Shown: positions 16,281 through 24,696, numbered from the stretch's first letter. The stretch is 64,000 nt of DNA from Thalassotalea sp. Sam97 (GCF_041379765.1 NZ_CP166919.1:992001-1056000); one strand, 5' to 3'. Numbers and translations are program-made. Notes: generated from the sequence alone by a model not told the origin.

Positions 16281-18203
16281 TTAGGAAAACTCTTTTAACA
16301 GCTTTAAGTCTTCCATAGAGTCTTTTTTTAGTTCTAAATACAGGTGCTTACGATAAAATGGCTTCGTGTAATTTTCAGTCATACGGGTCGTACTTTGATC
16401 AATGTGACCAACTAATTGAGAGCTTATAGCTCCTGCCAAACCTTGCTCTCGAAAGCTAGTTATGAACGTTGAGCGGAAGCTATACGGAACCTTCTTCAAA
16501 CCATCCTCATCAAAACGTTCTTTAATGACTTCTGTATTATCTAGGATGTATTTATTAAACCATTCTCGATAGTTGGTCGAGTAATATCCTGCACGAACTT
16601 TTAAATCAGTCCAAAGGGAACGGTGCGGACTTTTCAATGATTTTTGACGATTGTAAAAAGCTTCAAAACCCAATTTTAAGGCGATCGGGTGTAGAGGAAT
16701 GTCTCGTGTACTTTGGCTGTTCTTAACGCTCTGATCAGATAATTGTTCAGTTACCTTTAGGTAGCACATACGTTCCGTACTGTCGTCATCTAACTTCACA
16801 TCTTCAAAGTAGATGTCTTGAATGGCTAGTTGACAGATTTCGTTAGGTCTGGCGCCAGATGTTCGAAGTAGGACAGGGATCCAGTAATGCCAGTCCTTCT
16901 CTGGTTGAATGATAGCATCACATTGCCATATAGACGCAAGATCTGACTCGCTAAACCTAGCCCATGGTTTACCTTTAATCTCTTTTAATTGTTTATTCGA
17001 TACAGGAGGCTGAGAAGGAACAGGATTCCTTTTAATAATGGTTTCACCACCATCAATATCCTCTAGTTGCTCTAGTACCCATTTGAAAACTTGGCGTATT
17101 CTTTGACGATGTTTATCGACCGTACTGAGCTGCAGCGTTATATCTACAATTCGACCATCCTTGTTTAGGAATTTAGTCCAGTCTTTAGCTTCTAGGTCAG
17201 AGAGAGACCAATTAGCATAAACTTTTGCTCGGGCTTTTGGCATCGACAGCATTAACTTAAACAGACCTTTGAAGTCTCGTTTTTTGTATTGGTGCAGTTG
17301 TCGGTTACCTAGGTAAAATTCAAGTTCATTGAGCGATTCATACATCTTTTTGGCGCGGTCATTATCTTTATGGCCTCGATATTCTGGCGAGTTCTGCCAG
17401 CGCTCCCAGTCGATGTCGTATTCACTCTCTAAATAGATTTTTTTTAATTCACTTAGACAAATCAGCTCAATATCGTCTTTGAGTGATGATGCCGCACTCG
17501 CAGGCATTGGAAAATGAGCAAACTTGTCTTGTTTATCAATGAGCTCCATTTCCTTTTCAAAATCACACGAGCTTTTCGCTTGCGCTAGACTGCCGATAAA
17601 TTGCTTTCTCCGAACAAGTTTCTCTACACCTGATTGGTAGGGAATCTCATCTCTATTGAAGAAAATTTCTTCTGAATCTAAATAACCAGAAAACTCTTCT
17701 TCGGCTTGCTCTCGTAAATATGGCGATGCTTTCGTAGCAAGCGTTTCATGATCGTCTTCCAAACCGCATAGTAAGTTAGCTTCCGCGTCGAAGTCCGGTA
17801 ATGGCATTGAAGCTAAAACGTGCCCTACATTGGTGATGGTAAGGACTTTTTTAACATGCCGAGTAATGAGTGAAATACCCAAAATAACATTCTCCACAAT
17901 ATCACTTTTAATTAAGTGGGCGTAATGTTCAACAAGCTCTGAGAATATTTGTGCTGCCAAATGAGCTCTAATTGAGTCTTTCGTTTTAAGGCTAAACTTT
18001 ATCTCTTTAGGGTAATGTTGGCCTGTTGAAACATTTCGTCCGTTAACGCGATGGTTAAGTCGCTTGCGGAGATAATATGTTGAATTTCGCAAAAACAGGT
18101 AGGGGGATCGTTTTCCCCCGATTATTTGCGAATTAAGTTGAGAATTTTTGCTTGCAAATGAGTTGGTAGCTCTCATACACCGAATGTCCCATTTTAATTG
18201 CAT
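16281..18203 (-). CDS. Large tyrosine recombinase at island right end
   Basis: 640-residue phage-type integrase. The N-terminus has RSPYLFLRNSTYYLRKRLN, an arm-type start like the DUF6538 integrases. A long helical core-binding region follows. The catalytic domain shows TSGARPNEICQL (first Arg), YSFRSTFITSF (second Arg; the usual His three residues before it is Tyr), LVGH and the nucleophile Tyr in RMTENYTKPF. The gene starts ~70 bp from the copy of the tmRNA 5' end, the usual place for an integrase beside its attachment site. Start uncertain: 18203 lacks a ribosome site; the ATG at 18176 has a weak GGGAC upstream. The right ssrA-promoter copy points into it. Confidence 0.9.
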   Translation of the reverse strand: MQLKWDIRCMRATNSFASKNSQLNSQIIGGKRSPYLFLRNSTYYLRKRLNHRVNGRNVSTGQHYPKEIKFSLKTKDSIRAHLAAQIFSELVEHYAHLIKSDIVENVILGISLITRHVKKVLTITNVGHVLASMPLPDFDAEANLLCGLEDDHETLATKASPYLREQAEEEFSGYLDSEEIFFNRDEIPYQSGVEKLVRRKQFIGSLAQAKSSCDFEKEMELIDKQDKFAHFPMPASAASSLKDDIELICLSELKKIYLESEYDIDWERWQNSPEYRGHKDNDRAKKMYESLNELEFYLGNRQLHQYKKRDFKGLFKLMLSMPKARAKVYANWSLSDLEAKDWTKFLNKDGRIVDITLQLSTVDKHRQRIRQVFKWVLEQLEDIDGGETIIKRNPVPSQPPVSNKQLKEIKGKPWARFSESDLASIWQCDAIIQPEKDWHYWIPVLLRTSGARPNEICQLAIQDIYFEDVKLDDDSTERMCYLKVTEQLSDQSVKNSQSTRDIPLHPIALKLGFEAFYNRQKSLKSPHRSLWTDLKVRAGYYSTNYREWFNKYILDNTEVIKERFDEDGLKKVPYSFRSTFITSFREQGLAGAISSQLVGHIDQSTTRMTENYTKPFYRKHLYLELKKDSMEDLKLLKEFS

Positions 18204-18207
18204 AAAA

Positions 18208-18226
18208 TGTGTCAGTGTGTGTACCA
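18208..18226. repeat. Third TGTGTC…TGTGTACCA motif
   Basis: TGTGTCAGTGTGTGTACCA resembles the motif inside both direct repeats (10112-10132 and 18403-18423), with a 2-base gap and one mismatch. It sits between the large integrase and the right repeat. Short tandem motifs like this are typical of integrase arm-binding or core sites. Confidence 0.55.
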
Positions 18227-18273
18227 GAGAAAAAGGAATTTGGCTGGAGGCTTTGAATTTTCTGGGTTTAGAA

Positions 18274-18470
18274 GAATCCTAAATCCGCCCCAGATATCAT
18301 TTCACCGTTGGTGTAAACTTTTACGATTTAACGTTAAAGTTAGTGATAGCGAGCATTCTAGCCCGTATGAGGTTTATGAGCAAGCGTTAAATTTATGCCC
18401 CTTGTGTCTCACTTTGTGTACCACTATTTATTTGGACAAATGTTATTCGATTAGATTCATTTTTAGCTTA
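18274..18470. repeat. Right ~197-bp direct repeat: orphan tmRNA 5' end and promoter
   Basis: Second copy of the ssrA 5' boundary, same orientation as 9982-10178. The first 18 nt of tmRNA are exact, then the match to tmRNA stops at 18273. Upstream bases match at roughly 85%. The rest of tmRNA is absent, so this copy cannot make a functional RNA. Confidence 0.85.
18355..18383 (-). promoter_or_regulatory. ssrA-type promoter copy reading into the integrase
   Basis: TTGCTC (18378-18383), 17-bp spacer, TAGAAT (18355-18360) on the minus strand, identical hexamers to the ssrA promoter. With no ssrA body here, transcripts starting near 18348 would run through 18 nt of tmRNA sequence into the integrase gene. 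Confidence 0.62.
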
Positions 18471-18760
18471 AACTTTTGTTTTTATGAATCTTATTGATGT
18501 GACTATTTAGGATTCTGCCTAAAGATTCTCATTAACCTGGCCAATCTGAAGTTGAGCTTTGATGAGCGACCTAATTATGTTCTTAAGGTGAGTTGCTTTT
18601 ATATACGACTTTGATGTTTGTAGCGGTGGGGATATTTGAAAAACTCAGTCTGCTACTTCTTATTTTCTAAACGAGTGTAGTCTATTTGTAGAGCTTTTAA
18701 ATTAGTGTTAATACGGTATACTGATTGCCCTGGAGATTACAAAAACTACAATAAGAGGTA
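18471..18760. other. Intergenic region right of the island
   Basis: About 290 bases of AT-rich sequence between the right repeat and the DUF4442 gene. It must hold that gene's promoter. AAGAGG precedes its start. No other feature is seen. Confidence 0.45.
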
Positions 18761-19228
18761 ATGATGGCCCAGAATAAACTATTGGAAATTTATGAGAAAT
18801 GGGGCAAGTTTCCGTTTGGCAACCGACTATTTTCTTGGTTTTTTGCTCGTTGGGCGCCATATTTCAAGACCATTAATCCACAAGTGGTGGAACTTAGAAA
18901 TGGTTATGCAAAAGTGGTTATTCCAAAACGCAAAAGTGTTGAAAACCATATAGGCACGGTGCATGCGATTGCCGTTTGCAACGGTTTAGAAATGGCGATG
19001 GGGGCTGTGTGTGAAGCGAGTATTCCGCAAGATTTGCGTTGGATCCCCAAATCGATGACCGTTAATTACACCGCTAAAGCAGGCACCGATGTAACGTGCG
19101 TTGCCGATCTCGATGGCATCGAGTGGCTGCCTGGTGACTTTGGTGTGCCCGTTGAAGCCTTTGATGATAACGGTGTTTCAGTTGCTAAAGGCGTGATTAC
19201 TGTTTGGGTGAGCAAAAAGAAAAAATAA
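18761..19228 (+). CDS. DUF4442 hotdog-fold protein (putative thioesterase)
   Basis: 155 residues. The pattern matches DUF4442 proteins: KTINPQVVELRNGYAKVVIPKRKSVENHIGTVHAIAVCNGLEMAMG, then WIPKSMTVNYTAKAGTDVT, which fits a hotdog acyl-CoA thioesterase-like fold. Substrate is unknown. Start at ATG 18761 with AAGAGG upstream; a second ATG follows directly. It converges on smpB with a shared terminator between. In the ancestor it probably stood between smpB and ssrA. Confidence 0.82.
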   Translation: MMAQNKLLEIYEKWGKFPFGNRLFSWFFARWAPYFKTINPQVVELRNGYAKVVIPKRKSVENHIGTVHAIAVCNGLEMAMGAVCEASIPQDLRWIPKSMTVNYTAKAGTDVTCVADLDGIEWLPGDFGVPVEAFDDNGVSVAKGVITVWVSKKKK

Positions 19229-19261
19229 TCGAGTTTTAGCGAACAGCTAACGACGAGGTAT

Positions 19262-19288
19262 AAAAAAGCCTGCTATTTGCAGGCTTTT
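19262..19288. terminator. Bidirectional terminator
   Basis: AAAAGCCTGC/GCAGGCTTTT around TATTT, between convergent genes; usable in both directions. Confidence 0.88.
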
Positions 19289-19290
19289 AA

Positions 19291-19773
19291 CTATCTGTTC
19301 TTGTGCTTCATGATACGACCTTGGTCGACCTTCCACTCTCGCTCTTTAATGTCACTGCGCTTATCGTGTGATTTTTTACCTTTACCTAAGCAAAACTCCA
19401 GTTTTACCCAGTTACGCTTCCAATACATGGATGTAGCAATGAGAGAGTAACCTTGGCGCTCTACCGCACCAACGAGACGATCGATTTCTCGACGGTTTAG
19501 GAGAAGCTTTCTATCTCGCCTTGGATCACAAACCACGTGAGAAGAGGCTGAAATCAGTGGCTGAATTTCGGCGCCAAGCAAATAGGCTTCGCGATTGCGG
19601 ATAAATACGTAGCAATCAGAGATGTTAACTTTACCATCTCTAATAGATTTTATTTCCCAGCCTTGTAATTCTATTCCCGCTTCAAACTTATCACTTAAAG
19701 TATATTCGTGACGCGCTTTTTTATTTAACGCGATAGTATTACTTGGTTGTTTGTTCGATTTTTTCTTTGCCAT
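19291..19773 (-). CDS. smpB: SsrA-binding protein SmpB
   Basis: Binds tmRNA and mimics the anticodon arm in the ribosomal A site during trans-translation. 160 residues from MAKKKSNKQ; the upstream ATG at 19794 would add seven residues unlike the family. Core signatures: ARHEYTLSDKFEAGIELQGWEIKSIR, NISDCYV, and the C-terminal basic tail KKSHDKRSDIKEREW then RIMKHKNR that enters the mRNA channel. Divergent from ratA, as in many gammaproteobacteria. Its RNA partner ssrA is on the same strand but separated by the island. Confidence 0.97.
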   Translation of the reverse strand: MAKKKSNKQPSNTIALNKKARHEYTLSDKFEAGIELQGWEIKSIRDGKVNISDCYVFIRNREAYLLGAEIQPLISASSHVVCDPRRDRKLLLNRREIDRLVGAVERQGYSLIATSMYWKRNWVKLEFCLGKGKKSHDKRSDIKEREWKVDQGRIMKHKNR

Positions 19774-19899
19774 AGTGGCGCCTATTATACGCAAACAATG
19801 GCTTAATGGTACTGCTTAACAACAAAAAAGTCGTTAAATTTTCATGGTGTGATTTTTATAATGCTTTGATATTATAAGCGCTGTTATAGGGGAGTATTA

Positions 19900-20328
19900 A
19901 TGCCAGCTATTAATCGCAGTGCACTGGTTATGCATAGTGCCGCAGATATGTACCAGTTAATTAATGATGTTGCCGCTTATCCTGAGTTTTTACCAGGCTG
20001 CAGCGCTGCTAAAGTGCTTGCACAAGACAGCCAATCAATGACGGCGTCTTTGCAAGTCTCAAAAGGTGGTATTCAAAAATGGTTTACTACCGAAAACTCG
20101 CTAATTCACAATCAAAAAGTATCAATGACTCTTAAAGATGGGCCTTTTAAGCGTTTGTCGGGGCATTGGTTGTTAACACCGTTAAGTGACGAAGCGTGCA
20201 AAATTGAGCTGAGTTTAGATTACGAATTTTCAAGTAAGTTAATTGAGTTAGCATTTGGCAAAGTGTTCGATGCTTTAACTAACTCAATGGTTAATGCCTT
20301 CACCCAACGCGCTAAACAGGTATATTAA
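19900..20328 (+). CDS. ratA: RatA-like START/SRPBCC protein (ubiquinone-binding, COQ10 family)
   Basis: 142 residues, START-like fold. PEFLPGCSAAKVL near residue 28, KGGIQKWFTTEN and a C-terminal LIELAFGKVFDALTNSMVNAFTQRA are typical of the RatA/COQ10 group. In E. coli this protein was described as a 70S-association-blocking toxin; homologues bind quinones and assist ubiquinone function. Which applies here cannot be decided. It overlaps in context with rnfH two bases downstream, forming a two-gene operon divergent from smpB. Confidence 0.92.
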   Translation: MPAINRSALVMHSAADMYQLINDVAAYPEFLPGCSAAKVLAQDSQSMTASLQVSKGGIQKWFTTENSLIHNQKVSMTLKDGPFKRLSGHWLLTPLSDEACKIELSLDYEFSSKLIELAFGKVFDALTNSMVNAFTQRAKQVY

Positions 20329-20330
20329 TT

Positions 20331-20690
20331 ATGTCATCAGAGCAAATATCAATCGAGCTTGTCTATGCACTACCAAGCGAGCAAACATTGTTGTCACTAC
20401 TTGTTGATCAAGGCGCGACAGTTGAACAAGCTATCCAAGAGTCGGGTATTTGTGCGCAATATCCAGAAATTGATTTAAAAGTAAATAAAGTCGGCATTTG
20501 GAATCGTGCAGTGAAGTTATCACAAGTCGTTGAGGATGGTGATCGTATCGAGATTTATCGTCCACTGATTGCTGATCCTAAAGAAGTGAGAAAGCGCCGA
20601 GCTGAAAAAGCGAAACTCGAGGGCCGAGCAGATAAGGTTACCGGTGGCAGGGTTAATCCGTTGCGAAGTGGTAGTGATAAAGACGCGTAA
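20331..20690 (+). CDS. rnfH: RnfH/RatB family ubiquitin-like protein
   Basis: 119 residues with a beta-grasp (ubiquitin-like) core: ISIELVYALPSEQTLLSLLVDQGATVEQAIQESGI, then VGIWNRAVKLSQVVEDGDRIEIYRPLIADPKEVRKRRAEKAK. The charged C-terminal tail is usual. The role is not firmly known; the family takes its name from rnf electron-transport clusters and is the second gene of the RatA pair. Starts 3 bases after ratA's stop, so co-transcribed. Confidence 0.92.
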   Translation: MSSEQISIELVYALPSEQTLLSLLVDQGATVEQAIQESGICAQYPEIDLKVNKVGIWNRAVKLSQVVEDGDRIEIYRPLIADPKEVRKRRAEKAKLEGRADKVTGGRVNPLRSGSDKDA

Positions 20691-20715
20691 ATGCTTTTTA
20701 ACAGAGCTTTCCTGA

Positions 20716-21117
20716 TTACCAGCCTAACGCGCGCGCCACACGCGAACTTTTACAATCGTTCACTTCATACGGGTCTTCAGACCCGCCAAACATATCTTCA
20801 ACCAAGGCGTAGTAATATTGCGCTTTGTCTTGCCATTCCATTGCTAGTGCAAAAACACTGTTAGCTTTCTTGGTGTTGTTCAATGGTGTACTGATTACGC
20901 TAGTAGGATCTGCTTTAAAAACCTGCACTAAAGGTTTATTGAATATACTGTCATAGCCGTGCAAATCATCACCATGTAGATTAACCAGTGTCATACTCAT
21001 TTGTATATCGTTGCTTAATACGTATTTATGACCTTGAACAGCGCTGCTAGAGGTATGGTATAAGCCGCTAAATGTTAATACAGCGACAAGTAATGTGTTT
21101 TGTATTGCTCTTAACAT
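20716..21117 (-). CDS. Uncharacterised exported protein
   Basis: 133 residues with an N-terminal signal peptide (LRAIQNTLLVAVLTFSGLYHTSSSA). The mature part has no recognised motif; one Cys near the C-terminus (NDCKSSRVARALGW). It converges on rnfH, the slot where bamE stands in many relatives, but it lacks a lipobox and the BamE VGMT..QV..LG pattern, so it is not BamE. Confidence 0.65.
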   Translation of the reverse strand: MLRAIQNTLLVAVLTFSGLYHTSSSAVQGHKYVLSNDIQMSMTLVNLHGDDLHGYDSIFNKPLVQVFKADPTSVISTPLNNTKKANSVFALAMEWQDKAQYYYALVEDMFGGSEDPYEVNDCKSSRVARALGW

Positions 21118-21261
21118 GTTTGTTCCGTTTTAGCCTGTAATGAGTTTATCTGGTGACATGGTATGGACTTTTATTAATGATTAAGGCTATGTTAATTGTT
21201 TGTAAAGTGCTAGCGCTATACGTTAAACGGCCTGTTTTTTGAGTTAAACGGAACGAGACAA

Positions 21262-21284
21262 AGAAGCCAGCTTTGCTGCTGGCT
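21262..21284 (-). terminator. Terminator of the LysR gene
   Basis: AGCCAGC/GCTGGCT stem; on the minus strand it is followed by TTCTTTG. It lies 50 bases after the LysR stop. Confidence 0.7.
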
Positions 21285-21333
21285 CAGGTTTATGATTGGC
21301 CTTTATTTACTTTACTGCAATTTAGCTTGGTTA

Positions 21334-22272
21334 CTAACATGTTGTTGCAACATCTGAAACCAGCTGACGAAACCAAATATGACTTGGCTCGTGATGTAAC
21401 AGCGGTGACCAAATCATCTTTAATTCCAAATCTGCAATGGCAAATGGTGGCGGTAAAATTGCGTATGAGGGGTTGTCCTTTTGTAGGTTTGCCGCTTTAC
21501 TTGGCAAGGTCGCAATGATTTGATCATCGTGTGCCAGTTGCATGGCAACATGGTAATTACGAGTGAAAATTTTTATGTCTCGTTGTTTACCAATGTTTGC
21601 TAATGCCTCATCAACCCAGCCGAGTTTTTGGATATCTTTTGGTGTCATCCCCAACCCCACGCCAAAGCCTGTTTTCGATACCCATACGTGTTTTGCCGTT
21701 AAATACGACTCCAAATTAAAGTTAGCTAGTATTGGGTTGTTAGCGGCTGTTAAACAAGCAAAAGTGTCTCGCCAAAGCAGTTTTTGATGAAACGAGAGCG
21801 GCAATTCGTTAAATTGATTAATTGCCATATCAATTTTACCATCTTCAACGTCGCGAAAGGTAACATCGCTAGGGGTCATGATATCAATGGTGATATTTGG
21901 CGCTAATGAGTTTATTTGTCGTAACAGTTTCGGTAGTAATGTTGATGCGGCATAGTCGCTAGCCATAATACGGTAGACACGAGAAGAGGTTTGAGGAATA
22001 AAATCGGCCTCTATATGCTGTAACGCCTCTTTGGTATCAAGCAGTATTTTGCGAATTTTTGGGGCTAAATAGCTGGCCCTGTCGGTTGGTACCATGCCGT
22101 CAGACGTGCGTACTAACACAGGATCATTTAGCAGTACACGCAGCCTTTTTAAGCTATTACTCATCGCTGGCTGGGTTATGCCTAAGTGACCCGCGGCTTT
22201 TGTGACATTTCGTTCACGCATCAGCACATCAAAAGCGCTAAGTAGGTTTAAGTCGATATCTTTTATATTCAT
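21334..22272 (-). CDS. LysR family transcriptional regulator
   Basis: 312 residues. N-terminal winged helix-turn-helix at about 6-65 (LLSAFDVLMRERNVTKAAGHLGI, TQPAMSNSLKRL). The C-terminal ligand-binding domain starts near 90 (RVYRIMASDYAASTLLPKLL), a form seen in NodD/LeuO/PcpR-type LysR proteins. The target is unknown. The neighbour downstream of its promoter side (22404-23300) is on the same strand, so there is no divergent target gene to suggest a regulon. Confidence 0.92.
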   Translation of the reverse strand: MNIKDIDLNLLSAFDVLMRERNVTKAAGHLGITQPAMSNSLKRLRVLLNDPVLVRTSDGMVPTDRASYLAPKIRKILLDTKEALQHIEADFIPQTSSRVYRIMASDYAASTLLPKLLRQINSLAPNITIDIMTPSDVTFRDVEDGKIDMAINQFNELPLSFHQKLLWRDTFACLTAANNPILANFNLESYLTAKHVWVSKTGFGVGLGMTPKDIQKLGWVDEALANIGKQRDIKIFTRNYHVAMQLAHDDQIIATLPSKAANLQKDNPSYAILPPPFAIADLELKMIWSPLLHHEPSHIWFRQLVSDVATTC

Positions 22273-22403
22273 ATGATTTATTTAACTATAAAGCATATGA
22301 ATAATAAATAGTTGATGTGGACTTTTTGTATTGAGTTATTTGCTAACCAAACGATTACAGTCGGAAATTTAGGGGTTCTCAGGGATATCCGAAGACCAAC
22401 CCG

Positions 22404-23300
22404 TTAAATACTATAGACTAGCGTTAGCGATGTTTCGGTACGCGTTTTCGCTACATTGCCTTCAACGTCGGTATTATGATCAGCACTAAAGGCAAACTTT
22501 AATGCGAGCGACTCAATAAGTTTAGTGGTAATCGAGCTTACCGATTTTAGTTTACTGTTTTCGCCGTTTTCAGGGGCAATTTCTGCACTTAAGGTTTGCT
22601 TAAATTGCATGGTTGCAAAAAAACGTTGCTCATATGTAGCCGCCATACGAATAATAGCAGCGCTATCTGTTCGACCGTTTTGGTCATCTGTTGCCGCAAC
22701 TTTTTCTATTTTCAGACCGGGACCAACTTCGGCGTCTAAATAGGCTGTATCTGTTTCATACCATCGGCGACCCCATCCAGCAGCAACCGAAGATTGATAA
22801 TCAAAAGCATTAAAGCGATCATCCTCGTAGGCAGCAAAGCCGAATAAGTAGTTTTGCCCGCCTTCTTCGATGGTGTAGTTACTTTGTAGGGAAGTTAGCC
22901 ATTTTTGATCGGTTGTTTCATAATCTTTTTCCCCACTATTACCGTCAGTAACTTCGGACTTTCGAGCAAACATATCAAAAATCCAGTTACTGCGTAATTT
23001 ACCTATTTCATGGTTTAAGTCAGAACGTACTTTTGCAATAAAATAATCATTATCACTGGTATTAAAAAATGCGCCTATTTCAACTGCACCGGTTACTTCG
23101 GGTGGCTGAAGACTGCATTCAGGTAAACCAATAAATTCTTCAGGCGGAACTTCATCAGTAAAGTGATAGCACGTTGGGTTTTCTTTGGCGTTCAAAGCGT
23201 CAATGATATCAGCAATAGCGTTTTGGCTTACCGGCTTAGAGGCCGCAAACGAGATTGTAGGAATAAGTAAGGCGATAGTTAATGGCGTCAGAAATTTCAT
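22404..23300 (-). CDS. DUF481-like outer-membrane protein
   Basis: 298 residues from MKFLTPLTIALLIPTISFAA, a clear signal peptide. The ATG at 23300 is preferred over 23363 because the upstream extension is basic and would hide the signal. The mature C-terminal two thirds alternate short polar and aromatic strands (WIFDMFARKS, WLTSLQSNYTI, YLFGFAAYEDDRF, SVAAGWGRRWY, LDAEVGPGLKIE) ending TSLTLVYSI, as in DUF481 beta-barrels. Two Cys lie in the N-terminal part. Function unknown; such proteins may be salt- or stress-induced. Confidence 0.78.
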   Translation of the reverse strand: MKFLTPLTIALLIPTISFAASKPVSQNAIADIIDALNAKENPTCYHFTDEVPPEEFIGLPECSLQPPEVTGAVEIGAFFNTSDNDYFIAKVRSDLNHEIGKLRSNWIFDMFARKSEVTDGNSGEKDYETTDQKWLTSLQSNYTIEEGGQNYLFGFAAYEDDRFNAFDYQSSVAAGWGRRWYETDTAYLDAEVGPGLKIEKVAATDDQNGRTDSAAIIRMAATYEQRFFATMQFKQTLSAEIAPENGENSKLKSVSSITTKLIESLALKFAFSADHNTDVEGNVAKTRTETSLTLVYSI

Positions 23301-23437
23301 ACACAGCTTAAAAGTTTTTATTATTGTCGAACCACGAATCCGTTTGCATACAGGGGTAAGCAAAAAGCGATATGATTATATGAAATAAAATGCTCAATTT
23401 GAACCTGTAGTGAGGGTTTTTAGTTAAGCGTGAGATA

Positions 23438-23461
23438 ATAAAAAGGGAGCGAGGCTCCCTT
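23438..23461 (-). terminator. Terminator of fba
   Basis: AAGGGAGC/GCTCCCTT around GAG; on the minus strand followed by TTTTATT. Confidence 0.9.
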
Positions 23462-23496
23462 GTAGACTTCTAAATTAACTAAGTTGCTAATTTAGC

Positions 23497-24561
23497 TTAG
23501 TTAATGATGGCTTTAAGTTTGCCGGCTTCGTATTTTTTGAACATTTTATTCAATGAAATAGGCTTAATACGACTTGCGTTACCTGCTGTATTAAACGCTT
23601 CATAGCGGTCTTTACAAATGTCATACATCGCTTGAGTACATACCGTTAAGTATTTACGAGGGTCGAATTCATTTGGGTGCTCAGCTAAAAAGCGGCGAAT
23701 AGCTCCCGTTGACGCTAAACGTAAGTCAGTATCGATGTTTACCTTACGAACACCGTTACGAATGCCTTCTTGAATTTGCTCAACCGGTACCCCGTAAGTT
23801 TCAGGGATATCGCCACCAAATTCGTTGATTTCAGCTAGCCACTCTTGTGGAACAGACGAAGAACCGTGCATAACTAAGTGCGTATTGGGAATTCGCTCAT
23901 GAATGGCACGAATGCGATCGATAGCTAAAATGTCACCTGTTGGTGGACGGGTGAACTTGTACGGACCGTGTGAGGTACCACAAGCGATAGCTAAGGCATC
24001 AACTTGTGTTTTGGCGACAAAATCCGCTGCTTCTTCTGGATCGGTTAATAGTTGATCGTGGCTTAGAATACCTTCTGCACCAATGCCGTCTTCTTCACCA
24101 GCCAAGCCGGTTTCCAAAGAACCAAGTACACCTAATTCGCCCTCCACTGAAACACCACAAGCATGCGCCATTTCCACGGTACGACGAGTAACGTCAAGGT
24201 TGTATTCATAGCTTGATGGGGTTTTACCATCTTCCATCAGTGAACCATCCATCATAACGGACGAGAAGCCCAACTGAATTGAACGTTGACATACTGCCGG
24301 CGAGGTACCGTGATCTTGGTGCATAACCACCGGAATATGTGGAAATTCCTCTACTGCGGCTAAGATCAAGTGACGCAAAAACGGTGCGCCAGCGTATTTA
24401 CGAGCGCCAGCCGACGCCTGCAAAATAACTGGGCTGTCGGTATCGTTTGCCGCCTGCATGATGGCACGCACTTGCTCTAGGTTGTTTACGTTAAATGCCG
24501 GGATGCCATAACCATGCTCTGCCGCGTGGTCAAGCATCTGTCGCATAGAAACTAAAGCCAT
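23497..24561 (-). CDS. fba: Fructose-bisphosphate aldolase, class II
   Basis: Zinc-dependent cleavage of fructose 1,6-bisphosphate in glycolysis and its reversal in gluconeogenesis. 354 residues from MALVSMRQ, the family start; the ATG at 24570 adds three residues. Zinc and phosphate motifs: VVMHQDHGTS, GSLMEDGKTPSSYEYN, EGELGVLG, CGTSHGPYKF, LVMHGSSSVP, RKVNIDTDLRLA. The class IIB-like GIGAEGILSHDQLLTDPEEAADF insertion is present. It follows pgk by ~135 bases on the same strand, the usual epd-pgk-fba order. Confidence 0.96.
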   Translation of the reverse strand: MALVSMRQMLDHAAEHGYGIPAFNVNNLEQVRAIMQAANDTDSPVILQASAGARKYAGAPFLRHLILAAVEEFPHIPVVMHQDHGTSPAVCQRSIQLGFSSVMMDGSLMEDGKTPSSYEYNLDVTRRTVEMAHACGVSVEGELGVLGSLETGLAGEEDGIGAEGILSHDQLLTDPEEAADFVAKTQVDALAIACGTSHGPYKFTRPPTGDILAIDRIRAIHERIPNTHLVMHGSSSVPQEWLAEINEFGGDIPETYGVPVEQIQEGIRNGVRKVNIDTDLRLASTGAIRRFLAEHPNEFDPRKYLTVCTQAMYDICKDRYEAFNTAGNASRIKPISLNKMFKKYEAGKLKAIIN

Positions 24562-24696
24562 TATCAACACTCCTTTTCTGTGTGATAGCTGCGCCGAAAT
24601 AGAAACTAACGGCGCTATTATTATGATTCAAGTTGTAATATTGTTGGGCAGTCTTTGCTGCTTACTTTTGTTTTTAAAACCAGGCTCTTGATTTTA

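Larger units (their letters stand above)
10000..18273. mobile_element. ssrA 5'-side genomic island with three recombinases
   Basis: About 8.3 kb lying between the two copies of the tmRNA 5' end (9982-9999 and 18274-18291). Cargo: a 106-residue gene coupled to a tyrosine recombinase, a HEPN-like protein gene, a serine recombinase, a lipoprotein and a second, larger tyrosine recombinase next to the right end. It splits ssrA from smpB, which is the native neighbour. No conjugation, replication or transposase gene was seen, so any movement would need recombinase-mediated excision and help from elsewhere. Confidence 0.82.

Noticed and set aside
18198..18497. 99-residue plus-strand ORF
   Set aside because: It runs through the right direct repeat antisense to the orphan ssrA promoter; the content is explained by that repeat.
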